Assembly (NCBI GenBank): GCA_036403235.1 | Contig: DASWRI010000062.1 | Coordinates: 3,674 to 67,673, forward strand | Reading direction: 5' to 3' | DNA: 64,000 nucleotides | Origin: JBGTFE01 sp036403235 | GTDB lineage: Bacteria; Acidobacteriota; Blastocatellia; Pyrinomonadales; Pyrinomonadaceae | Shown: piece after piece, positions 25,116-32,800 of the stretch | Layout: every line of letters begins with the position of its first letter | Numbering within the stretch: the stretch's first letter is position 1 | Program-made: the position numbers and the translations under genes | Notes under the pieces: generated by a model | Told to the model about the DNA's origin: nothing | The model's input: only the letters and a program-made list of their open reading frames with translations | The model's database searches: none

Positions 25116-25137
25116 ACCAGTAAACCAGAATACCCGA
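25093..25137 (+). repeat. CCAG-containing direct repeats downstream of the parA operon
   Basis: Three near-adjacent ACCAGTAA/ACCAGAAT octamers are followed by ACCCGAGATAC. They resemble the units of the inverted repeat upstream of parA, so the operon is bracketed by similar repeats. They are possibly part of the centromere. Confidence 0.6.
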
Positions 25138-25143
25138 GATACA

Positions 25144-26038
25144 AGTTTTTAAAGATAGGTAAAAAACCGGTTTTACATGGGCGGAACTTCCGAAGCCAGA
25201 AGTTTTCTGTGATTTATAAGTTTTATCGAACACTCGCTTTCAGAGTTTTGCTGTTACATTTCTTGGGCATGTCAGATTTTATTATCAGACGCGATTGATT
25301 AATTAGGCTCTTTGAGATTCGAAATTTATATCTTAAGTGCTGAAAACAAAGAAATTAATTTTTAAAAACCACCTTCCTTGCTCAACCAGATTTTTGTGCA
25401 TTTTAATGACGATTTTGAGTGTTTTAAGGAAAATTTTCGTAGTAGCAAGAGAATTGACATTAAAATTAAGACAAAAATAATATTCTGACGGTCTGTTAAA
25501 GCTCCGCTAAGTTCGTGCTCTTATAGTTTTCAAAAAGGAATAAAATTTGAATTAAGTATGCGGACAAAACACATCAGAATGTTAGTAAAAACGTGAATAA
25601 GATGAGTTATATTATTTCCAAAATTAGTTGAAATAAGTTGAAAAATTTCCTAATTTTTTCGCCATAAAAGCGAGCAGTAATTTCAACTAAATTAATCCCA
25701 TTTATACCCGAATAATTCTCAAAATTATTGCGGGAAAATTTCGAATGCATTATTATTCCTGACGTGAAAAAAATTCTCTGCGGGGCAGTTTATTTTTAAG
25801 TGAGTACTCCTTTTTTACACGTGTGTTTGTTTCCCAAACGCACGTATAATTCCTTGTTTCCCAGTTGCTCTGATTTCTATATTGCTGCCAATCATACTTG
25901 CGTGCTCATTCACGATTTATGTCATTGGTGAGTTAAGTATATTTAGCCCATAATTTTCTTATTGTATTTTTTTTAGATGTAGATATAATATTTAACCAAA
26001 CCTAAATAAAATTCAATTCCCAAATTGTTTTTTGTTTC
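25144..26038. other. AT-rich stretch without genes
   Basis: About 0.9 kb lacks a credible coding frame. Visible structures are AATTAGTTGAAAT (25622-25634) with its near inverse ATTTCAACTAAAT (25680-25692), and ACGTGTGTTTG with CAAACGCACGT (25818-25846, one mismatch). No tRNA, repeat array or gene remnant is recognised. Confidence 0.6.
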
Positions 26039-26072
26039 AAGAAGATTAATCGTTAATCTTCTTGTCTTTTTC
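26039..26072 (+). terminator. Hairpin with T-rich tail ahead of the beta-helix gene
   Basis: AAGAAGATTAA and TTAATCTTCTT form an 11-bp perfect stem with a 3-nt loop, followed by GTCTTTTT. It lies 34 bp before the next start codon, so it could also act as a 5'-UTR attenuator. Confidence 0.65.
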
Positions 26073-26105
26073 CCAATAATCACTTAAACAGCTAGGAGAA
26101 AAAAA

Positions 26106-27548
26106 ATGAGATATTTAGTCGCAAGTACATTTATTTGTGTATGCCTTTTCGTTTTTACGGTTAATACGTTCGGTCAAAGCTGTAGCGGCGGGCAGCGCTA
26201 CGGAATTTACTTTACAGATTGTTTCCCGTTATATACCGGGGAAACCGATGACACGCTGCGTCTTAGGAGGGCAATCACGGCGGCTCAGGGAAAATTGATT
26301 TTTAACGAAACCAATTATTCCATTTCAGGCCATTTGGAGCTTCATTCTTATTTAATTCTTGAAGGAATCGGTAATAATCCGACTTATCCGAGCGCCTTTA
26401 CTACGACAAGAATTATTCAAACAACTTCGGGCGAGAGTATTTTCCTTATCGGCGACACCGACCAGGAAATATCCATTCGTGATTTAGCGCTGGCTGGCAC
26501 GTCTTTTCCTGCTTCCAAAAAAACCGACTGCGATAAAACTCCCGTCGACTGTCCCAGAACTAACATCGGCATTCACGCCTACGGCAACGGTTCGAGCCTG
26601 TTTTTCCAATTTAGCAATCTCAGGTTTGAGAATTTCGATAAAGGAATATTTGTAGAGCCGATAGACGAAAAATTGCCGTGGCAGTTTGATAACGTCAGGC
26701 TCGACCACAGCACATTTATAAACTGCAATATCGGAGTTCACGTTAATTCGATGAACTCGGGATGGAATATTACGAGCATTGATATGCTGGTGCCGGAGCA
26801 GTACAAGGAAGGGCCTGAAACAATGGGCTTTTTCTTCGAGAGAAGCACCTACACCTCGTTAAATTTAGTAATCGGCAACGGCCCGTACCCTTTAAGCTCG
26901 ACGCCGACGCCGACGGCCGGAACATTTATTAAAATTATCAGGCACGGTAATATAAGCATTCAAAACGCCGTCAGCGAGTCGTTTACCAGTGACCTGGTGA
27001 TTGAGGGCGTTAACTCGACGACGAAAAATTTCCCGGTCGCTTTGATAAACAACCATTTTATGAACGGCGTATCGATAAAAGATTCGACCGTCACATCGAC
27101 CGGCAACCAGTTCGGTTACTACGATTCGACCGCCGGAATAAATAAGGTTGCCTTCGCGGACGTGACGGGCGATTCCGTGATTTATTCGTTCGGTGATAAA
27201 TTCTGTTTTGAAGGACAGACACCTTGTACCATAGGCAGCGTCGATTACAGTAAATATCGCCTCACGGGAAGCTCCAAGTACGGTCACAATACATTTACAA
27301 GTGATACGGCTGGCGACGGGTTTACTTTTAACGGAAATTACTCGCCTTTTACCATAAATGACAGTAATCTTCGCTTTGGCAACGGAACGATAACTCTCGG
27401 CTCGACGGTTTTCGTAAATATGGGCCTGGGAACGACGACCAACGGAACGATGTATTATTGTTCGGACTGCCAGGCGACGAACCCTTGCACCAGCGGCGGA
27501 AGCGGCGCTATATCGAAACGCATCAACGGAGCGTGGGTCTGTAATTAG
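26106..27548 (+). CDS. Secreted beta-helix (tailspike/pectate-lyase-like) protein
   Basis: This 480-aa protein has an N-terminal signal peptide (residues 1-23, ending VNTFGQ). A domain with GETDDTLRLRRAITAAQG follows, the signature of phage-tailspike and pectate-lyase-like entry segments. Repeated short strands rich in Asn, Gly and Thr (FDNVRLDHSTFINCNIGVHV) then indicate a right-handed parallel beta-helix. The last ~35 residues form a Cys-containing cassette (YYCSDCQATNPCTSGGSG to the C-terminal WVCN) that recurs as an orphan at 31220. AGGAG lies 7 nt before the ATG. It likely binds or cuts a polysaccharide outside the cell; no catalytic residue can be assigned. Confidence 0.82.
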   Translation: MRYLVASTFICVCLFVFTVNTFGQSCSGGQRYGIYFTDCFPLYTGETDDTLRLRRAITAAQGKLIFNETNYSISGHLELHSYLILEGIGNNPTYPSAFTTTRIIQTTSGESIFLIGDTDQEISIRDLALAGTSFPASKKTDCDKTPVDCPRTNIGIHAYGNGSSLFFQFSNLRFENFDKGIFVEPIDEKLPWQFDNVRLDHSTFINCNIGVHVNSMNSGWNITSIDMLVPEQYKEGPETMGFFFERSTYTSLNLVIGNGPYPLSSTPTPTAGTFIKIIRHGNISIQNAVSESFTSDLVIEGVNSTTKNFPVALINNHFMNGVSIKDSTVTSTGNQFGYYDSTAGINKVAFADVTGDSVIYSFGDKFCFEGQTPCTIGSVDYSKYRLTGSSKYGHNTFTSDTAGDGFTFNGNYSPFTINDSNLRFGNGTITLGSTVFVNMGLGTTTNGTMYYCSDCQATNPCTSGGSGAISKRINGAWVCN

Positions 27549-27850
27549 AAGCAAAAGCCTTTTTGACTCAAGGAAGAGCCGTGTCTTGCGGCCCGGCTCT
27601 TCCACCATAGAAGTGATGTATTATAATTTATCCGTTTAGTTATTCAAACTCATGTATAAATAAGTTGTTTTATCATTACAACTTAAGAGTTACCGCAATG
27701 AAACTTGAATCTAAACGCGCGTAGTTTGAAAAATTATAAAGTGAGTAAAAAATCCGGACAATGTCACGATTAATTTGAGGAAAGTTAATTGCCGAAACGA
27801 TGCAGCGGCAATTTACTATTTTCCATATGCATCAAACAGGAGAATTAATT
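27549..27850 (+). other. Intergenic region with hairpin
   Basis: GGAAGAGCCG (27571-27580) and CGGCTCTTCC (27593-27602) form a 10-bp stem 20 bp after the preceding stop, without a clear T run, so it is a weak terminator candidate. The rest is AT-rich, and a GGAG site lies 8 nt before the next gene. Confidence 0.5.
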
Positions 27851-30415
27851 ATGACGCAAGCCTCGAAAAGTAGTGAAGGGACGACATTTCTAAGCGTCGA
27901 TCCCATTGATTTGATGGCGCCAATTGCGGTGGGTGATAATGACCCTCGTCTTCAGGGAATAAAAGCCGCCACGGCGTATGGGCTGACAGGTAACGGCTCT
28001 ACGGATGATGCGAGCGCTCTTGATACGCTCGTCAATGGCACGCTTCAAACGTATCATCAGGGCGGTATTGTGTATTTCGAAGGAAGCGACGATGCCGAGA
28101 CGAGAGATTATAAGATTGGCTCAAGCATCGCCATTCCTGCGAATGTAATATTAAGGTTCGGACCCGGTGCTCGTCTGCAAGTTAGCTCAGGAGCTGTGGT
28201 AACAATCAATTCAATGGAGGATGCAGGCAGTCGCCAAATATTTGTCGGTCCTGGTAAGGTCGTATTCAATAAGAACGCCGTCGCGGAGATGAATTTTTCG
28301 TGGTGGGCTGGCATTACGAGCAGCGGCGATGATAGGAATGCTTTTGAACAGGCAAGGCAAAGCCTGAACAATAATTTAGGCGGTATTTTGAAAATACCGC
28401 CCGGAGTGTGGAAAACCACATCTTTTGTTCCGCCCTCGGGGTCTATAATTCAAGGTTCAGGGTCTGGACTTTCCGAAACAAACGCGACGGTATTGACTCT
28501 TTACGATTTAGCTTCGACCGACTGTGTTGTGAAAGTTTCAGATATAAGCTTTCGCAATATTATTATCCGCGATTTAACTATCTCGGTTGCAACATCAACG
28601 ACGGCAAGCTGTCTTATTGCCGAAGGAACTGCTCCATACTCATCCAGTGGGCTGGAGTTGAACAACGTTACGTTTATGGGTTCAGGTACGAGCGCGCCCG
28701 CGCAGGCATTTATAAAAGATTTAGGCGGCACCTGGGAGGTAATTAACGTCAAGTTTAATCACTGCACATGGTTTGTTCCGCCTGAAGGAACGGGTTTTAA
28801 GTGCACTACGCCCAACTGCTCGTTAATGTTCGACCAGCCGTTTTTTTATACGGCTGTCGGCGCGATTAACATACATCTGGCTCAGGTCGGCTCGATTACG
28901 GTTGTCAATCCGACTCACAACGGCATCTCTTCCGTTCAATCTATAACGACGCTCAACCGCACGGTCACGGCTTCCGTAACTGGCACCAACCTGACAGTCT
29001 CGTCCGGCGCGTTAACTGTTAATGATATAGGGCAAAGAGTGCTTATTACAGGCGTATCAAGTACATTCGACTCTTATATTACCGCCGTCACCGGATCGCA
29101 GTCGGCAACAGTAGAAGATACTGCGCCCGCTACCGTTTCCGGCTCAACTGGTATTTACCGTTCCGCTCCGCCCCCGGTTACGTCGGTGAATCGCACGGTC
29201 ACGGCTTCCATTACTTCCGGCACGAAAACCCTGACGTTCGTGACCGGCGCGCCGGCTACCTTAGATATTGGGCAAAAAGTAGTTATTGCAGGAAAGCTGA
29301 ATTCTTATATTGCGAGCATCAACACCACCACAAATACCGCAACCGTTAAGGATAACGCGACGGGAACAACAACGGGCGGCGGTGAGTCGATGCAGATTTA
29401 CCGTAGTATGGCTAAATGCGCATATTACATTTCAGGCTCACACGGCTGTATAAATATTATCGGAAGTCAGGATGAAGGCTTTCAGTATTTTATTATTGTC
29501 GATACTGTCGGACAGCTGGAGTTTCCGCTCACGCTTATGGGCAATAACGTCCAGTCAACCATTCTGCTGAATAAATCCATTACGGTTAACTCAATCGGCA
29601 ATCATTATTATTCACAGACATATGTTATCGGCGCAGATAGCGGGGCAAGAATCGGCTCGGTAAATGATTATGTAAAAAAATGGACAATCAATCCCAAGCC
29701 TCTGCCTGCAATCATCGGCGTAACGCTTCTGACACCGCGTCTTTTGGGTGAAAACTTAGGCGGACCTCTTTTGATTAACGAGCCCGGCACAATGGATGGC
29801 GTAAAACGGCAGGCGTTCAGGATGCCGACCGACTTCAAATTCGGTCCCGAGTTCGGTATAGACCCTGACCCGAGCAATCCGGTAGTAGGAATCGGGTCAG
29901 TATATAGCAAACAGATGCTTCGCATTGGTCGTCTTAATTATACAACCGAAGATTTTGATTATTATTATGACTTAAAACGAGATTATGAAGACGGGCGATT
30001 TAAGTTTGCCGGAAATCAATCCGAGCCGTATAAAGGCTATGACTTTAACGCGGACATCGCCGCAGCGCAGCGCATTACATCCGGCGTAGTAGCTTTAACT
30101 GATGAAGCTAATATAACGACAAACGCTAAACTGGGCAATACGTTTACGGTAACACTTGGAGGTAACAGAAATCTCAATGCCCCGCTCAACCCGGTAGACG
30201 GTCAGGAGATTACCTGGGAGATTAAGCAAGACGCAACAGGTAGCCGGACGCTTACACTGGCAACCGGAATGTATGGTTTCGTTCTCGGCTCAACCATTAC
30301 ATCAACTACGCTTTCGACCGGAGCTAATCTGACCGATATTCTGAAAGCAAGGTATAGCGTTGCAGGTCATGGATGGAGAGTAATACTTTTTGAGAAGGGC
30401 TATGTTAGTCTTTAG
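27851..30415 (+). CDS. Large beta-helix (tailspike-like) protein with duplicated insert
   Basis: The start is taken at 27851 (854 aa) because GGAG lies 8 nt upstream; the frame opens earlier at 27800. There is no signal peptide. Residues 35-70 contain YGLTGNGSTDDASALDTLV, the classic tailspike/pectate-lyase leader, followed by a beta-helix with SIIQGSGSGLSETNATVLTL. Two consecutive similar inserts, beginning LNRTVTASVTG and VNRTVTASITSG, each ~70 aa with DIGQ(R/K)V motifs, interrupt the helix. The C-terminal region has DGQEITWEIKQDATGSRTLT, a motif common in phage-derived glycan-binding tails. It may be of prophage or R-body-like origin, but no other phage gene is present. Confidence 0.78.
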   Translation: MTQASKSSEGTTFLSVDPIDLMAPIAVGDNDPRLQGIKAATAYGLTGNGSTDDASALDTLVNGTLQTYHQGGIVYFEGSDDAETRDYKIGSSIAIPANVILRFGPGARLQVSSGAVVTINSMEDAGSRQIFVGPGKVVFNKNAVAEMNFSWWAGITSSGDDRNAFEQARQSLNNNLGGILKIPPGVWKTTSFVPPSGSIIQGSGSGLSETNATVLTLYDLASTDCVVKVSDISFRNIIIRDLTISVATSTTASCLIAEGTAPYSSSGLELNNVTFMGSGTSAPAQAFIKDLGGTWEVINVKFNHCTWFVPPEGTGFKCTTPNCSLMFDQPFFYTAVGAINIHLAQVGSITVVNPTHNGISSVQSITTLNRTVTASVTGTNLTVSSGALTVNDIGQRVLITGVSSTFDSYITAVTGSQSATVEDTAPATVSGSTGIYRSAPPPVTSVNRTVTASITSGTKTLTFVTGAPATLDIGQKVVIAGKLNSYIASINTTTNTATVKDNATGTTTGGGESMQIYRSMAKCAYYISGSHGCINIIGSQDEGFQYFIIVDTVGQLEFPLTLMGNNVQSTILLNKSITVNSIGNHYYSQTYVIGADSGARIGSVNDYVKKWTINPKPLPAIIGVTLLTPRLLGENLGGPLLINEPGTMDGVKRQAFRMPTDFKFGPEFGIDPDPSNPVVGIGSVYSKQMLRIGRLNYTTEDFDYYYDLKRDYEDGRFKFAGNQSEPYKGYDFNADIAAAQRITSGVVALTDEANITTNAKLGNTFTVTLGGNRNLNAPLNPVDGQEITWEIKQDATGSRTLTLATGMYGFVLGSTITSTTLSTGANLTDILKARYSVAGHGWRVILFEKGYVSL

Positions 30416-30545
30416 CATCCTGTTTTATTTCTGAAAGGATGGGGTATTTTTACAAAATAGCTCGAAAAACGACCTTTTTGAGATGACGGAAAGTAAATAT
30501 TTTTCTGCATCGTAGGATTAGAATACGACCGAAAAGATAAAGGGC

Positions 30546-30588
30546 TAGAATAAAAGGCGCAAAGCAAAAACTCGCGCCTTTTATTCTA
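30546..30588. terminator. Bidirectional terminator
   Basis: A 15-bp perfect stem pairs TAGAATAAAAGGCGC (30546-30560) with GCGCCTTTTATTCTA (30574-30588). The T-rich and A-rich flanks let it serve both the rightward beta-helix gene and the leftward fragment. Confidence 0.8.
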
Positions 30589-30594
30589 AAAGCT

Positions 30595-31062
30595 TCATCT
30601 CTCAAAATCGTTTCGAAGTTCTTTCAAATCACTCAATGTTTCAAGAGTTTTCATTTTCCCGTCTGAATCGGTTTTAAGATTGGTCAAAGGTTTTGGCGAA
30701 AGAATAATTGTCAAAAGCTCGCCCGAATAATTATCTTTTTTTGGATTAATTACAAAATACGGTAACTCCTCCGCTTGGTCGGGAATATCGACAAGCAGAC
30801 CTGACTGAACACGACTATCTTCCTCTGCTAAAGCGGGAAAAATCAAGAAAGGTTTGCCGAAAGTGCCGTTTGTATAAATTTCGCTGTTAATGACATAAAG
30901 ATAACACGAGTTTGAAGATTCAATTGCGAGACGCACACGGTCGCCTGCCTGAAAAACTGTGTCGAGATTAACTCTTTCGGCTATTCACATCATTCTACCG
31001 CCATTTGCATCTAAAACAGGAAGTTTGAAGCCGGATTCCGACGAAATCGGCGGGTGCATTTA
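30595..31062 (-). pseudogene. DUF4384-like domain fragment
   Basis: The minus strand reads FKLPVLDANGGRMM, an in-frame TGA near 30986, then AERVNLDTVFQAGDRVRLAI, ESSNSCYLYVINSEIY and FGKPFLIFPAL, ending with PYFVINPKK. This resembles the DUF4384 domain (roughly 'gDrvrl.v...gYLYvin'), common in regulatory or surface proteins of soil bacteria. An N-terminal partner domain is absent and the frame is broken by the stop, so it looks like a decayed 3' end. A short protein from GTG 30933 could still be made. Confidence 0.5.
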
Positions 31063-31219
31063 ACTGTTACGCCGAGTTCCAGTAATTTTTCCGATTTATT
31101 CGTGTTTTTTTGGTCGACAGCCTAGGCTTGCGACGGTTGATGCTTTTATTCTGCCGGACAAATTTGTAAGTGGTGCGACGATTTGATGAAATTGTCTTTT
31201 TGCGTTTATTTCCTGAGTT

Positions 31220-31304
31220 GGGCTGCCAGACGACAAATCCCTGCACGAGCGGCGGAAGCGGTGCTATATCGAAACGCATCAACGGAGTGTGGGTCTGCAA
31301 TTAA
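31220..31304 (+). pseudogene. Orphan C-terminal cassette of a beta-helix protein
   Basis: These 85 bp closely match the last 85 bp of the gene ending at 27548: they encode CQTTNPCTSGGSGAISKRIN and end WVCN with a stop, and differ at about ten bases. Nothing upstream on the + strand continues the beta-helix. It is either the tail of a deleted paralogue or a movable C-terminal cassette. Confidence 0.75.
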
Positions 31305-31341
31305 AAAGGTCTGAATATTATCTCTCATACGTAATACAGAC

Positions 31342-31382
31342 AATAAAAAAGAGGCTTAAATAATCTAAGCCTCTTTTTTATT
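31342..31382. terminator. Bidirectional terminator
   Basis: A 17-bp perfect stem pairs AATAAAAAAGAGGCTTA (31342-31358) with TAAGCCTCTTTTTTATT (31366-31382), with T runs on both strands. It lies between the orphan cassette and the leftward DUF6289-like gene. Confidence 0.85.
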
Positions 31383-31404
31383 TTCACGGTTTTTCGACGA
31401 TTAT

Positions 31405-31680
31405 CTAAAAATCGGGATAACCGCACGAGTCGCCGTCATAAGCGACATAATACTGTGTGACCTGTCCGGTCGTAAAAACGCCGAAACAGGTGACGTCCCG
31501 GTGACCGACGACGGTCGACCAGGTGCTGTCGTAATAATCGATGAAAACTTCGTGCTCGGGTTTCGCGCCGGCAGAATTGTTCTGCAAAAGCGAAGTGCCC
31601 ATTAAAACGGTGGACGCGGTTATCGCAAAAATAACCAGAAGAAATACTCTCGAACGAATTAAATTTTTAACTTTCTGCAT
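31405..31680 (-). CDS. Small secreted DUF6289-like protein
   Basis: This 91-aa protein has an N-terminal signal/anchor (VFLLVIFAITASTVLMGTSL, residues ~12-31) and a short mature domain with YYDSTWSTVVGHRDVTCFG and YDGDSCGY. The paired cysteines and the TTVVG...C pattern resemble DUF6289 peptides, small exported proteins of unknown role. The ATG at 31680 is chosen over 31725 because AAGGAG lies 6 nt upstream and it begins just before the signal peptide. No operon partner is evident. Confidence 0.72.
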   Translation of the reverse strand: MQKVKNLIRSRVFLLVIFAITASTVLMGTSLLQNNSAGAKPEHEVFIDYYDSTWSTVVGHRDVTCFGVFTTGQVTQYYVAYDGDSCGYPDF

Positions 31681-31822
31681 GTTTATCTCCTTGAAATGTT
31701 TGGGATTGGAGCTTGGGAGCTGCAATCGGACTTAAGTAAAATTAATCGAAATTTCAGACGATATAAGGGGTCGTCCTCTTGTTGTGCGATATTGTCAGAT
31801 TACTTGTTAAATCCGAAAAAGT

Positions 31823-32383
31823 CTATTGAAAAACTTTACAGCAGCCCTGGTATAAACTTACAAATAGAATAATCCAAACAATCAGAATTAATATAAAAGT
31901 AACTATACCGATTAGTATCCCGCACATAATCGAATGAATTTCAATGTTAAAGGCATCTGCCGAAATTTGTTTTGAATCTGTTTGAGTTTGGCTTGAATTC
32001 GGCGGCGCTATGAGTTCGGAAATTTTATCCCTAAATTTAAATAAATAATAGAGCGCGGCAATTCCGAAACCAATAAAGCTGAGAAAGAAACAGCCCACGA
32101 AAAATCCCAGATAGTTGATTATTCCCGAATCGACCAGTTCACCGCGCCTGAGCCAGACGGCAGCTAAAATTGTCCCGCAGAATACAATCGATGAAACCCA
32201 CCACGACATACAAACTTTTGCAATCGTATTTAAATAGATAAGTTTTTGTCCGAGCAGAAAATGAAGAGTTTCATCTTTATTTTCAGATATTTTATCTTTT
32301 TTGGGTTTATTATCTTTTTTAGGTTTTTTAGATTTATTCTCGGGCTTATCTACGTCCGGCGATGGAAGATTTTTCTTGTTCAT
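31823..32383 (-). CDS. Multi-pass membrane protein with Lys-rich N-terminus
   Basis: This 186-aa protein has residues 1-40 that are highly charged (KKPKKDNKPKKDK), followed by hydrophobic segments near 58-78, 88-114 and 152-180, giving three or four helices. The loop between the last two is Gln/Ser/Thr-rich (PPNSSQTQTDSKQ). I do not recognise a family. The start is preceded by AGGAGATAACTCTCA on the minus strand. It stands alone between the DUF6289-like gene and a non-coding gap. Confidence 0.7.
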   Translation of the reverse strand: MNKKNLPSPDVDKPENKSKKPKKDNKPKKDKISENKDETLHFLLGQKLIYLNTIAKVCMSWWVSSIVFCGTILAAVWLRRGELVDSGIINYLGFFVGCFFLSFIGFGIAALYYLFKFRDKISELIAPPNSSQTQTDSKQISADAFNIEIHSIMCGILIGIVTFILILIVWIILFVSLYQGCCKVFQ

Positions 32384-32745
32384 TGAGAGTTATCTCCTAT
32401 AGGAAATCGCCGTAATCATAACACAGGGTAAAATTTGAGGTCGCCAGTAATCTCAACAATTTTTTTGAAAAAATGTTAACACCTGTTTTTGACATGTGTT
32501 GGGTATGTAGAAATCCTATAAACAGAGGGGAAAGCCGTATAAAATAGTCTTATTGCAAGCCGGAGCGTTGTTGGGTAAGCCGCTATAGGTTATGGCCACT
32601 CGCTTTCATTGGAAATCGGGTAATTTTCGATTCTATACTAAAATTCCTTATTGATACTTTTCGTGGGTTTGGGCGGAAAAACCCTACTTCGTCCTGTTGT
32701 GAATTTGCATATAAAGTGTCAAAAACATTTATTCTGAAACCTGTG
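32384..32745. other. Non-coding gap
   Basis: No credible gene is seen on either strand. The DNA contains a short imperfect hairpin around 32480-32505 (ACACCTGTTTTTGACATGTGT). No other element is recognised. Confidence 0.5.
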
Positions 32746-32780
32746 CAAAAGGCGTGCCTGAAAACTTAGACACGCCTTAA
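32746..32780 (-). terminator. Terminator of the amylase gene
   Basis: AAGGCGTG and CACGCCTT form a stem (32749-32756 with 32771-32778) followed on the minus strand by TTTT, 20 bp after the amylase stop. Confidence 0.7.
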
Positions 32781-32800
32781 AATCTAAACTTCTTAAGTTA

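Noticed and set aside
26106..30415. Prophage suggested by two tailspike-like proteins
   Set aside because: No capsid, terminase, portal, integrase or lysis gene is nearby; tailspike-like beta-helix proteins are also common as secreted proteins.
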